Origin: an uncultured Methanomicrobiales archaeon
Lineage (GTDB): Archaea > Halobacteriota > Methanomicrobia > Methanomicrobiales > Methanospirillaceae
Assembly (NCBI GenBank): GCA_903832665.1
Contig: CAILCG010000023.1
Span: 19,898 to 83,897 of the forward strand
Length of the DNA stretch: 64,000 bases
Direction: 5' to 3'
The notes under the pieces are model-generated. The model saw only the letters and a list, made by a program, of their open reading frames with translations. It did not search any database and was not told the origin of the DNA. Positions 17,540 through 26,412 of this stretch are shown here, piece by piece (position 1 is the stretch's first letter; the number at the start of each line of letters is the position of its first letter). A program made the translations under genes and the position numbers.

Positions 17540-18916
17540 ATTCTTTTTCACCAGAACATACTCAGTAGCCCTGCCCTTCTTATCCCGTTTCAAGAAAATA
17601 CCCTTCATGCAAAGATCATTCAAGTCCCGGAGAGCGGTCCGATCAATAGCACCGGTAAGTTCCCGGTACGCTTTATTCGTGATTACGCCCTGCTCTCTGA
17701 CATACCGTACGGCTTGAACCTGCCGTTCCGAAAACCCGAGCGCAAGAAGTCTCTCATCCGTGTAGAAATCTTTAGAGAAGGTTACACTGAACCAATCCGG
17801 ATGTGCAGAAAACTCTGGTTCAGGTATACCATGATTCTGACAGAGGGTAATCATGCGACTCGTGCCCGTGCCCCACTTCTCCAGCAATTCCCCGTAATAA
17901 AAAACCTGGGCGAGCAGTGTATTTCGCGGTAGTGAACGATGTCCCTCCTGACGGAGTTCATCGACCGTCATCCCTCCCGTAAGACCCCCGGGATTCGTAA
18001 TCACGACGCGGTCATCGTAGACTCGGATCTGGATCTCGGCACCGGTCTGGAAATAATCCCGGTGAATAAGCGCATTGATCACCGCTTCACGCAAGGCTGT
18101 GATTGGGTAATCCCATATCTCGGTTCGTTGCATTGCAGACAGTGATTCTGTTTTGTCCGGCTTTCCATCGAATTCATACCGGACCTGCATATATTGCTGG
18201 AACAGTTGCACCGCTGCATCCACCTGTAAGAAGAGATTGCCTTTCAGAATTTTGTCATCAATGATGGTGATGGCGTCTTTGAAACGGCCCATGTGTATCT
18301 GAGCAGAGGTGAACGATGCCTGAGGATTTTTCCCGAACAGCAGTATCGCACCACGGGTGATTTTTCCGTCATGGACTAATTCCAGTTTTTGCAGGAGGCT
18401 CTCAACAGATTCATCATCGCGGGCAAACGGGAGCCGGTTTTTTGCAAGTTCGAGAAAGCGCTTTACCGCTGCGGGATCGATCTGCTCAAGAGTATAGTTG
18501 TCAGCGATGCTGTCCCACTGAACACCAAGTTTTGCAATGAAGTAACGCCCCAGCTGCTCGGCCGGGATCTCGCGGGTTGTGTTGCCTACCCGCTGAAAAT
18601 ACCTGCCCCGGCATGTGGCAAGAGTTGTACCGGGCCTGACTTCGATCACAAGCACGGATTTTTTCATTTCCTGCTGGATAGAGACCGATGGCTGGACCCG
18701 GAGAATTTCGACAATCTGGTTGATGATGGTCTGCTGTGCCCGGTCATCACCGGTCCACCCGATGACTGCTCCGTTATCCCTCACTCCGATAAGGAGGGTC
18801 CCTCCTTTGGTATTTACGAATGACGCGAGCGCTTCAAGGCCGTGGTCGTTCCACTGCTCCTTGAATTCCACGTTCTCGCTTTCGCCATGCCGGATAAGTG
18901 CAGTGAGATTGTCCAT
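17519..18916 (-). CDS. AlbA_2/Schlafen-like ATP-binding regulator (COG2865 type)
   Basis: 465 residues. The N-terminal AlbA_2 domain shows ESENVEFKEQW and NTKGGTLLIGVRDNGAVIG; the middle has the ATPase-like part with REAVINALIHRDY and NPGGLTGGMTVDEL; the C-terminal winged helix reads YRELTGAIDRTALRDLNDL. Members are usually called transcriptional regulators with a divergent ATPase, and many lie in mobile or defence regions. The last residues are encoded by a tandem repeat that continues past the stop, so tail length probably varies between strains. Transcribed alone. Confidence 0.8.
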   Translation of the reverse strand: MDNLTALIRHGESENVEFKEQWNDHGLEALASFVNTKGGTLLIGVRDNGAVIGWTGDDRAQQTIINQIVEILRVQPSVSIQQEMKKSVLVIEVRPGTTLATCRGRYFQRVGNTTREIPAEQLGRYFIAKLGVQWDSIADNYTLEQIDPAAVKRFLELAKNRLPFARDDESVESLLQKLELVHDGKITRGAILLFGKNPQASFTSAQIHMGRFKDAITIIDDKILKGNLFLQVDAAVQLFQQYMQVRYEFDGKPDKTESLSAMQRTEIWDYPITALREAVINALIHRDYFQTGAEIQIRVYDDRVVITNPGGLTGGMTVDELRQEGHRSLPRNTLLAQVFYYGELLEKWGTGTSRMITLCQNHGIPEPEFSAHPDWFSVTFSKDFYTDERLLALGFSERQVQAVRYVREQGVITNKAYRELTGAIDRTALRDLNDLCMKGIFLKRDKKGRATEYVLVKKNPDISPT

Positions 18917-19153
18917 TGGGCAGGTACTTCCGTTTAAAATCCTGTTTTTAGAGATACGGGCTAGTGTGTTATTGATTTATGCTTAATTACGGGAAAATGA
19001 GATGCCGGTCGCGGAGCCCGGTGCGAGCAGGCACACGAACTGTTGGAATCACCCAGCCGCGTCATCGGGGCATCGCTGGAAAAATCGAATCGGATAACCT
19101 GTTCCTGAACCGGCCACGAGGTGGCGCTCATTCATGGGCACGTCGTCCATCGC
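18917..19153. other. Intergenic DNA, left part of the repeat B spacer
   Basis: No convincing gene. Segments such as CATCGGGGC resemble sequence left of copy C near 20063, suggesting that the dispersed repeat extends further left in a degraded form. Confidence 0.4.
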
Positions 19154-19295
19154 CCCTGGGGGTATGGGGGCATCAGCCCCCATCTTTGTCCCACATCACC
19201 AATTCACCTTACCTCATACAATCCCGCAAACCCATTTCCGCACATGATATGAGGCGCGGGGATTTCGCGGTTGGGGGGCGGGTGCTGACAATAGG
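19154..19295. repeat. Dispersed GC-rich repeat, copy B (long)
   Basis: Contains a perfect hairpin (ATGGGGGC, ATCA loop, GCCCCCAT at 19164-19183) followed by the block shared with copies A and C. No ORF; surrounding DNA is AT-rich. Confidence 0.75.
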
Positions 19296-19439
19296 AATAC
19301 GTAAAGTTACCAAGTAATTTTTAAAGAAACACAAAGTATGAGCCCCCTAGACATTGTCATTTTGAGTTCCCGTATGATAAAGCGTAAAAATGAGTCATTT
19401 TTCTTGATTCTGAATGTGTTTCAGAAAATTATAGGTTTT

Positions 19440-19901
19440 CTATGCCCCAAACAATCGGAGACTAATATATGTCGTTAATACTGAAGTAACTAAAGCAACA
19501 ATTATTGTAACAATGTTTTGTAATAAAAAATTCCCCAATTTTTTTAGAGCGTTGATAGTTTTGTCCCTGTAGAGTCGAGGTGTAAATTTTTTATAAAGAA
19601 TTTCATACGTCGATCTATCTTTTATACCGTATTCAACTTCGATATTACCCAATTTACTAAATGGAATGAATCCGAATGACTGTTTATCGGTAGAATCTAA
19701 CTTTCGATAATATTGTAGGTATCCATCTTCGACCAATGTATTCAATATTGTTTGTATTTCATGAGTATCGTGAACATTTCCATCAAATTGCAAAAAATCA
19801 TTTACTCTAGCTCTTTGCGAATTATGCATCAATTTTTTTTTGACAAAGTGATATAAAATATCAAGCTCTTCTTTAGAGAAATCTTCAAATTTTCTGGGCA
19901 T
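19440..19901 (-). CDS. AT-rich protein with C-terminal membrane helix, unknown function
   Basis: 153 residues. The first 70 look like a winged-helix-type helical domain (SKEELDILYHFVKKKL, TLVEDGYLQYYRKL), the middle is charged and the end is one hydrophobic helix (NIVTIIVALVTSVLTTYISL). Base use is far more AT-rich than core genes, suggesting acquisition. It lies between repeat copies B and C. No family recognised; a membrane-tethered regulator or small toxin-like effector are both possible. Confidence 0.6.
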   Translation of the reverse strand: MPRKFEDFSKEELDILYHFVKKKLMHNSQRARVNDFLQFDGNVHDTHEIQTILNTLVEDGYLQYYRKLDSTDKQSFGFIPFSKLGNIEVEYGIKDRSTYEILYKKFTPRLYRDKTINALKKLGNFLLQNIVTIIVALVTSVLTTYISLRLFGA

Positions 19902-20149
19902 CTAATTCACCATACTTCAATTTTCTCAAATGTTTCCCAGTCGTAATACCATATGAATAATTAGCTTCAACATTTTTATAAAACCTTGTTATATCATCCA
20001 AAAAAGGACATGATGACAGAGTTGACTCTTACTTACTTTAAAAAAATGAGCATGTCGACCCCCATCGGGGCCTCACTGGGCAGGTCGATGGGGATTACCA
20101 GTGCCTGACCCGCTGCGGGGCGCCCCGTAGGGGGGGGCGGCGTTCATCA
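19902..20149. other. Intergenic AT-rich to GC-rich transition
   Basis: No gene seen. The first part is AT-rich with a TATA-like region upstream of the 19440-19901 gene; the second part is GC-rich and leads into repeat copy C. Confidence 0.35.
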
Positions 20150-20290
20150 AATCTGGGGGTATGGGGGCATCAGCCCTCATCTTTGTACTTCATCAATGAT
20201 TCCCCGTACGTCATGCAATCCCACAAACCTGTTTTTGCACTTGATATGAGGCGGTGGAGATTTCGCAGATGGGGGCGGGCGCTGACATGT
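20150..20290. repeat. Dispersed GC-rich repeat, copy C (long)
   Basis: Matches copy B over its whole length with substitutions, including the hairpin (one mismatch, ATGGGGGC with GCCCTCAT) and the ATGATATGAGGCGG block. Ends shortly before the promoter of the zinc-ribbon gene. Confidence 0.75.
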
Positions 20291-20375
20291 CAATTTTCAC
20301 TCGATTGACAAAACAGTATCCTTATCGTTTGAATCATCCATCAATGATTATCATAAAATGATGGGAGAAACGAGT

Positions 20376-21196
20376 ATGGCGAAATTCTGTCCCGAGTGTG
20401 CAAATCCAATTCTTGACGGTGAGAAGTTATTCTGCACAAAATGTGGTGCGAAACTTCCCATTACTTCTTCCGATGTGCAAAGTCCAATAACTCGACCGAT
20501 CGTAAGACAGCCACCGGGAGTTCCATCGCAAATTCAGTCTGGGAGCAAAGAACCAACAATACCTTCAGTTCAGAAATCTTTACAACAAAAACAAGATCCA
20601 ACTACAGAAAATACAAAAAAAACAACATCAGTAATAGAACAGAGCACTAATTGTTGTAGCAATAATACTTATGTTGGAATTGCTTTTTTAATTCTCATCT
20701 TTTTTTTGTTTTAGCATATGCCCTTACTGGCCATATCGGTAATGATTCTTTTTCTTCTAGTGATGTAAATAAGGATGTAATTATTACAAAAGATTTGAGT
20801 TCGATCGCATTAACAATCAATGATTTACCAACGGGATGGAAAACGTTCGGTGATGCTGAAATCTCAAAAGAAAAATATAGTAGTAAATTTGTCAGAGTTG
20901 AGGGACTGACTCCTTACTTTGTCTATCTTGATATTACCAGAAATTCCACTATCGACCAAGCGAAGACGGAATATACATCGAAACGGGCAGAAATCACACA
21001 ATATAAGGTAGAATCTGTGAATATCGGTGACGAAGGTTTTGGTTATGTGACGGAGGGCTCGTCTATAGTCGAATTCCGCAAAGGCAATATTATTGTGAGA
21101 ACGCAATATGGTGTCGGTGGTTTTGGTGGATCTTTCAGTTCCTTATCAATAAATGATGCAAAAACTTATGCAGACATTGTAGCAGGCAGAATTTAA
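20376..21196 (+). pseudogene. Zinc-ribbon membrane protein with extracellular domain, 1-base deletion
   Basis: Two ORFs (20358-20714 and 20795-21196) join into one protein of about 273 residues if one T is added to the eight-T run at 20700-20707. Parts: double CxxC zinc ribbon (CPECANP, CTKCGAK) at residues 4-28, a Pro/Gln/Thr-rich linker, one membrane helix that crosses the frameshift (ends FFVLAYALTG), and an outside domain beginning ALTINDLPTGW. Zinc-ribbon plus single helix plus outside domain is common in archaeal and bacterial membrane proteins of unknown role. The ATG at 20376 is the likely start, directly before the ribbon. AT-rich; convergent with the cyclase-like gene. Confidence 0.7.
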
Positions 21197-21351
21197 TATT
21201 CAATTTTTCTGATTTCGGATTTATATATAAAAAAAGATGCCGCGAACGCTACCCTTCACTTGTGCGTATAATACACCATAACCCCGTTATCCCAAGTTGC
21301 ATCAATTCAGTCATTATAGGTGACTTCCATCTCTGTTAATATGACGATACT

Positions 21352-22166
21352 TTATGCAACTTTTTTGTCGGAGTCTCGATAATATCTACCACTATTCTTA
21401 TACCATCTCGCAAATTCAAGAGAATTATCATATTTTGATTTGTATCTAGCATTCTCTGGTCGATCAGATTCTTCTATTAAAATTTGTAAGTATGGATTGT
21501 CCTTCTCGTTTTCTTCAACATGATAAGTTAATTGAGGCCATGATACAGTAAAAAATTGTTTTCTTGAGAATGTTTCAAGTTTATTTTTTTCGTTATGCAA
21601 GGGAATGTTACAAAGAACAAATTCTACTTCCCAATGTTTGATAATCTGATCTAATTGTAGATTCTTTCTTTTCGCGACAAATTCAAGCAATGAACGATAT
21701 TCACTTTGAAACTTAGGAGTTTTTATGACACCAATCCAATCAGTAATATCATGATGCCTATAAGCATCAGTCACCGCTTGACCGATTATTGTCACGTTTT
21801 TTGGTGAATCGTCGTAAATATATTCTCCAACAGAAATTGCTCCTCGTAAAAAAATTCGTTCCTCAAGTGCTAGATGAAGTATAGCTTTAACGATATTGCA
21901 TGCGCCGCAAAAAAAGTGTAAAGAATTTTCTTTTTGTTCTGGCCACCATAATATAATTGAATCTTGAAATGTCGCTATATTTGGTTTAAGTAATGATTTT
22001 TTAAGATCTTTTTGAAATTGTAAGTCCCATTTTTTCGCTACCTCTTCTAATCGGTCAACAATTCTATTTTTTTCTCAATAAAATCTCGACATTTATCCTG
22101 ATCATAGTCAGAAACACCTAATGCATCTAAAAAAACGACGACTCCATTATTTGTCTCAGTCCTCAT
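21352..22166 (-). pseudogene. Pycsar-type nucleotidyl cyclase-like protein, 1-base deletion
   Basis: The track shows only the C-terminal ORF (21352-21795). Reading upstream on the minus strand and adding one base to the seven-A run (plus-strand T7 at 22067-22073) gives an ORF of about 271 residues from ATG 22166. It shows VVVFLDALG, FQDSIIL, RGAISVGEYI and IIGQAVTDAYRHHD-x-x-DWIGV, in the order seen in PycC-like class III cyclases; the two Asp residues in the first two motifs match metal-binding positions. Such cyclases make cCMP or cUMP in antiphage Pycsar systems, though related proteins exist without known partner. No effector is in the same operon. The assignment rests on motif recall, not on a search. 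Confidence 0.55.
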
Positions 22167-22324
22167 GCACTCAACTATATTTTACATACATTTTAATTCA
22201 TATTATTAAAAACGGAAACTAATGTATGATTGTCTTTTTCAGACGTTGAAAAAAGGTAAAGTTGAAATGAGTTTACTTTGAGTTTCTTGATAAAAAAAAG
22301 AGTCCACGGCCCAGACAACCCGGG

Positions 22325-24016
22325 TCACTTATGCGTATAATACGCCACGACCCCGTCATCCCAGGTCGCATCGATCTTCACAAACCCGACCCGCTCGAAC
22401 TGGATAACCTTCCCGAGTTCCGACCGGACCGCCGGCTCGCAGGCCCCCACCATATCCCCCTCCTGGGTTTTGATCGTACAGCCAACCGTTGCCTGTGCCG
22501 GCAGCCACTGCACGATATGCGCCTTCGCCGCCCGGGCATCCGCCAGCGAATCCCCCGCGTAGGTAAAGGTCGGGGTCTCCCCGTTCCAGCTGATCTTCAC
22601 ATTGAAGAGATCCTTGAGCCGCAGCATCGTTACCTCCGGTGAGATCTCGCTCTTCGGGAGAAGCACCGTGCCGGTAAACTCCAGCGTCCGGGTGCCCCGG
22701 GCAGCATCGCTCGGGTGCAGCATCGCATGCGCAGTATGGGGCTCGGCACCCTCGATCTTTGCGGTTACCGGGTCAGGGACAAAGAAATACCGGTTTGCCA
22801 CCGGGTCCACGATCTTCTTGTTCTCTGAGTACAGGTTGTCCCACGAGAACGAGATGTCCGTGTCCCCGATACCGATCGCCAGCATCGCGTTCTTGACGGC
22901 CTCGGGGCTGATTCCCCTCCGGGCAAGGGCCCGCAACGTGCCGAGACGGATATCATCCCAGCCACTGTAGGTGTCGTCATTGATGCCGAGCCGCATCTGG
23001 GACGTCGAGAGCACCACGCCCTCGATCCCCATCCGGCCATAGTGCCGGTACACCGGCACCTTCCAGCCGAAGTGATCGTAGATGTAGCGCTGGCGCCGCG
23101 TGTTGGCGATGTGATCCTTGCCCCGGATGACATGCGTGACCCCGAGGAGATGATCGTCCGCAACCACCGAGAAGTTCATCAGCGGATACACGTGGGCGAT
23201 CACCTTCGGGTGCGCCGGGGCCTCCAGGATACGGAACGCGGGGAAGTCCCGCATGGCCGGGTCCGGGTGGAGCAGGTCTGTCTTGATCCGGACCGAGGCC
23301 TCGCCCTCCTTGAACCCGTGGGTGAGCATCTTGTCCCAGAGTTCGAGATTCTTCTCAACGGACTGCTCCCGGCAGGGACACGCGGTCTTCTTGTTCTTGA
23401 GCTCCTTGAAGACCTCGTTGTCGCAGGTGCAGACATAGGCCCCGCCCCGCTCGATCAGCTGCGTGCAGAGGGCATAGTACAGGTGCAGGCGATCGCTCTG
23501 CGTCACGGTATCCGTGATCGCAAGACCGAGCCACCTGAGATCCTCGACCACCATCTCGTAGGCTTCGGGATCGACCCGCTTGGGATCGGTATCCTCGATG
23601 CGCAGGATATAGCGTCCGCCGTACTGCTTGATGTAGGCGTCATTGAGCGCTGCCGCCCGGGCATGCCCGATGTGGAGCGGACCCGAGGGATTGGGGGCAA
23701 ACCGCATCACGACGCCGTTCTCGGCACCTTCGAGATCCGGCAGCACCTTCTTGTGCTCGTGCTTCTCCGAGAGAGCCGCAAACATCTCGGGCGCTCGGGT
23801 CTGGAGGGTGGTCACGCGATCTTCGGGTGAAAGCGCCGCAACGTCAGCGATCGCTTCCTTTGCAAACGCAGAAACTTCCTTGGCCCGGCTCCGCAGTTCC
23901 GGGTGAGCTCCCATCACCATGCCGATCACGGCCCCGGCCTGGGGGACTCCGCCGTGTTTCACGGAGTTCTGGAGCGCACACAAAAAGAGGAGCTCTTTTG
24001 GATCTTCCTCTGCCAT
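22325..24016 (-). CDS. gltX: Glutamate--tRNA ligase (archaeal type)
   Basis: 563 residues from ATG 24016 (the track start is a TTG two codons earlier). Class I synthetase: HIGH motif in PSGPLHIGHARAA, KMSKS equivalent LSTSQMRLG, a cysteine-rich insertion (CTCDNEVF then CPCREQ) and the archaeal/eukaryotic-type beta-barrel anticodon domain. It charges tRNA-Glu, and in archaea lacking GlnRS only tRNA-Glu while Gln is made by GatDE. Last gene of the superoperon, two bases after the idsA stop. Confidence 0.97.
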   Translation of the reverse strand: MAEEDPKELLFLCALQNSVKHGGVPQAGAVIGMVMGAHPELRSRAKEVSAFAKEAIADVAALSPEDRVTTLQTRAPEMFAALSEKHEHKKVLPDLEGAENGVVMRFAPNPSGPLHIGHARAAALNDAYIKQYGGRYILRIEDTDPKRVDPEAYEMVVEDLRWLGLAITDTVTQSDRLHLYYALCTQLIERGGAYVCTCDNEVFKELKNKKTACPCREQSVEKNLELWDKMLTHGFKEGEASVRIKTDLLHPDPAMRDFPAFRILEAPAHPKVIAHVYPLMNFSVVADDHLLGVTHVIRGKDHIANTRRQRYIYDHFGWKVPVYRHYGRMGIEGVVLSTSQMRLGINDDTYSGWDDIRLGTLRALARRGISPEAVKNAMLAIGIGDTDISFSWDNLYSENKKIVDPVANRYFFVPDPVTAKIEGAEPHTAHAMLHPSDAARGTRTLEFTGTVLLPKSEISPEVTMLRLKDLFNVKISWNGETPTFTYAGDSLADARAAKAHIVQWLPAQATVGCTIKTQEGDMVGACEPAVRSELGKVIQFERVGFVKIDATWDDGVVAYYTHK

Positions 24017-24018
24017 GT

Positions 24019-24984
24019 TCAATAACTCCGGGTAACAAAAAATTCGCCGATGTCCATGAGGAGCTGGCGTTCTTTTGAGGCGGGGAGGAGCGAGAGATGC
24101 TTGTTGCTTGCGGTCACAAGATCCGCAGCCATCTGCTTGACCTCATCGATCACGCCGAAATCCGTGAGTTCCTTGATCGCTGCATCGATATCGGCTTTCG
24201 AGAGCTCGCGCCGGTATTTCTGCAGGTCGATGCCCTTCTCCCGGGCTTTGATCATGATGATCGTCTGCTTGCCTTCCCGCAAGTCGGACGCCTGGTCCTT
24301 GCCGCTCTGTTCTGAGGGCGTGAGCAGGTCAATGAGATCATCCTGGATCTGGAACGCGATACCGGTGTTCAGCCCGAAATTATAGAGAGCCTTGACCTGC
24401 GGGGCAGTGCCCCCGGCAAGAACGCCGCCGATACCGGCTGCTGCTGCGTACAGCACGCCGGTCTTCTTCCGCACCATCTCGATGTACTCGTACTCGCTCA
24501 CATCATTGCGGTGCTCGAAGGACATGTCCATGTGCTGGCCCGCACAGATATCGGCGCAGGCCTTGGCGAGCATGGTGACCGACCGCACTTTTGATGCATC
24601 GGTGGCCGTTGCCAGGCAGATATACTCGAACGCCCGGGCATAGAGCACATCGCCGGCAAGGATGCCGGTCGGCATATCCCATTTCGTGTGGACGGTCTGG
24701 ACCCCCCGGCGCAGGTGGTCGTCATCCATGATATCATCGTGGATGAGGGTGAATGTGTGCGTGATCTCGAGCGCAAGTGCCGCATGCATGATATCATCGG
24801 AACTTCCGGGTTTCACTGCATCTGCCGAGAGCATGACAACAGCCGGGCGAAGTCGTTTGCCGCCGGCTGCGAGCAGGTGGGCCGAAGCCTTGTTCAGTTC
24901 GCCGACCGTGTCGACGAAATACCGGTCGATCATGCGGTCGATCTGTGCTGCAACCGATTCCAGGTACGGGGAAAGTTCCGACAT
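24019..24984 (-). CDS. idsA: Polyprenyl (geranyl/farnesylgeranyl) diphosphate synthase
   Basis: 321 residues with first Asp-rich motif DDIMDDDHLRRG and second DDLIDL, both Mg-diphosphate binding. It makes geranylgeranyl (or C25) diphosphate for archaeal ether lipids from IPP and DMAPP. Context supports this: mvk, ipk and fni sit upstream in the same operon. Chain length cannot be fixed from the motif alone. Confidence 0.93.
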   Translation of the reverse strand: MSELSPYLESVAAQIDRMIDRYFVDTVGELNKASAHLLAAGGKRLRPAVVMLSADAVKPGSSDDIMHAALALEITHTFTLIHDDIMDDDHLRRGVQTVHTKWDMPTGILAGDVLYARAFEYICLATATDASKVRSVTMLAKACADICAGQHMDMSFEHRNDVSEYEYIEMVRKKTGVLYAAAAGIGGVLAGGTAPQVKALYNFGLNTGIAFQIQDDLIDLLTPSEQSGKDQASDLREGKQTIIMIKAREKGIDLQKYRRELSKADIDAAIKELTDFGVIDEVKQMAADLVTASNKHLSLLPASKERQLLMDIGEFFVTRSY

Positions 24985-24999
24985 GTCTTAATTCACCTC

Positions 25000-26337
25000 T
25001 TAATTGAGCTTGACCCGCTGTCCGTTCTTCAGCATGTGGACGGTGGACTGGGCCATGTATCCCATCTCCGTTGCAAAGTCCGTGTAGCCTGCTGTCATCT
25101 TCAGGCTGCCGTGCGCAGGGATGATGTGCTGCGGCTGGAGCAGCTGGATGAACTCGTAGTGGTCTTCGCGGTAGGCGTGACCCGATACGTGCAGGTCTTC
25201 AAAGATGCGTGCACCCGCGTGCTTGAGGTGCTGCTCGACCATGTAGCGCTGGCCGAAGTTCATCGGGTTGGGGATGACGTTGGCCGAGAAGATGACCTTG
25301 TCTCCCTTCGATAGCTGGTAGGGAGTATCCCCGGTCGCAAGGCGGGTGAGGATCGAGCCCGGTTCTCCCTGGTGGCCGGTGACGATGGGGAGGAACTGCT
25401 CCTTGCCCATCTTCATCATCCGGCGCATGGTCCGGTCAACGGTCCGCCGGTTCCCAAAGACACTGGTGGTCTCGGGGAACGAGCAGAGCTTCATCTGTTC
25501 TGCGGTAACGGAGTACTTCTCCATGGACCGGCCGAGAAGCACCGGCTTGCGGCCAATCTCGTGGGCACATTCCGCAATGGTCTTGACCCGCGCAATATGG
25601 GATGAGAAGGTCGAGACGAGGATTGCATTCTTGTCATCCTCGTAACTGGTGATGACGTTTCTCACCAGGTCCCGGGCAATGCGTTCGCTCGGGCACCGGC
25701 CCGGGCGGTCGATATACGTGCTCTCCACGATAAGGGCGAGCACTCCTTCCTTGCCGATCTGGCGGAAGCGGGCAAAGTCCGGCGGTTCGCCAATGACCGG
25801 GGTCCGGTCGAGCTTGAAATCACACGCATAGACGATCGCACCGTGGGGCGTGTGGAGCACGGGGGTAACCGTGTCGATGATCGAGTGCTGCGTGTGAACG
25901 AACTCAAGCACCAGGTTCGAAGAGAGCGTGTAGCGCTGGCCCGCCTTGAGGGCAAAGAGCTTGTTGTTGACGCCGAACTTCTGCTCACCCGAGATCTGCT
26001 GCCGGATGAGTTCCGTGGCGTACGGGGAGGCGATGATGGGCGCATTGTACCGGTGTGCCAGCTTCGGGATTGCCCCGATGTGGTCGAGGTGCCCGTGCGA
26101 GCAGACGATTGCCTTGACCAAGCCTTCGATCCCGTTCATCAGGGTATCGTCCGGTATTGCCTTGATCTTGATCAGATCCAGGGAATGCATATTCTCAATT
26201 TCAGCGTCCTCGTGGATCATTATCTGGTCCAGCCGGAGTCCCATGTCAAAGATGACAATTTCCTTTCCGACGCGGACCACGGTCATATTCCGACCGACTT
26301 CGTCGTATCCGCCCACTGCTATGACTTCTATATCCAT
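25000..26337 (-). CDS. Ribonuclease J (beta-CASP metallo-beta-lactamase)
   Basis: 445 residues. Metallo-beta-lactamase motif SHGHLDHIGA, then beta-CASP motifs including the GHQGEPGS segment and a final PAHGSLKM. Archaeal RNase J is a 5'-3' exonuclease acting in mRNA turnover and rRNA maturation. It lies between fni and idsA, a placement common in Euryarchaeota. Confidence 0.93.
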   Translation of the reverse strand: MDIEVIAVGGYDEVGRNMTVVRVGKEIVIFDMGLRLDQIMIHEDAEIENMHSLDLIKIKAIPDDTLMNGIEGLVKAIVCSHGHLDHIGAIPKLAHRYNAPIIASPYATELIRQQISGEQKFGVNNKLFALKAGQRYTLSSNLVLEFVHTQHSIIDTVTPVLHTPHGAIVYACDFKLDRTPVIGEPPDFARFRQIGKEGVLALIVESTYIDRPGRCPSERIARDLVRNVITSYEDDKNAILVSTFSSHIARVKTIAECAHEIGRKPVLLGRSMEKYSVTAEQMKLCSFPETTSVFGNRRTVDRTMRRMMKMGKEQFLPIVTGHQGEPGSILTRLATGDTPYQLSKGDKVIFSANVIPNPMNFGQRYMVEQHLKHAGARIFEDLHVSGHAYREDHYEFIQLLQPQHIIPAHGSLKMTAGYTDFATEMGYMAQSTVHMLKNGQRVKLN

Positions 26338-26412
26338 TTTTTTATCTCCGTACTTGTCTGTATGTATATTCTGCCTGAAGAATGACCCGGTTCGATCCGT
26401 TCCCGAACGGCG

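Noticed and set aside
20690-20720. Programmed frameshifting in the zinc-ribbon gene
   Set aside because: A T8 run could slip, but five other genes show the same -1 defect without shared signals, so sequence error is simpler.
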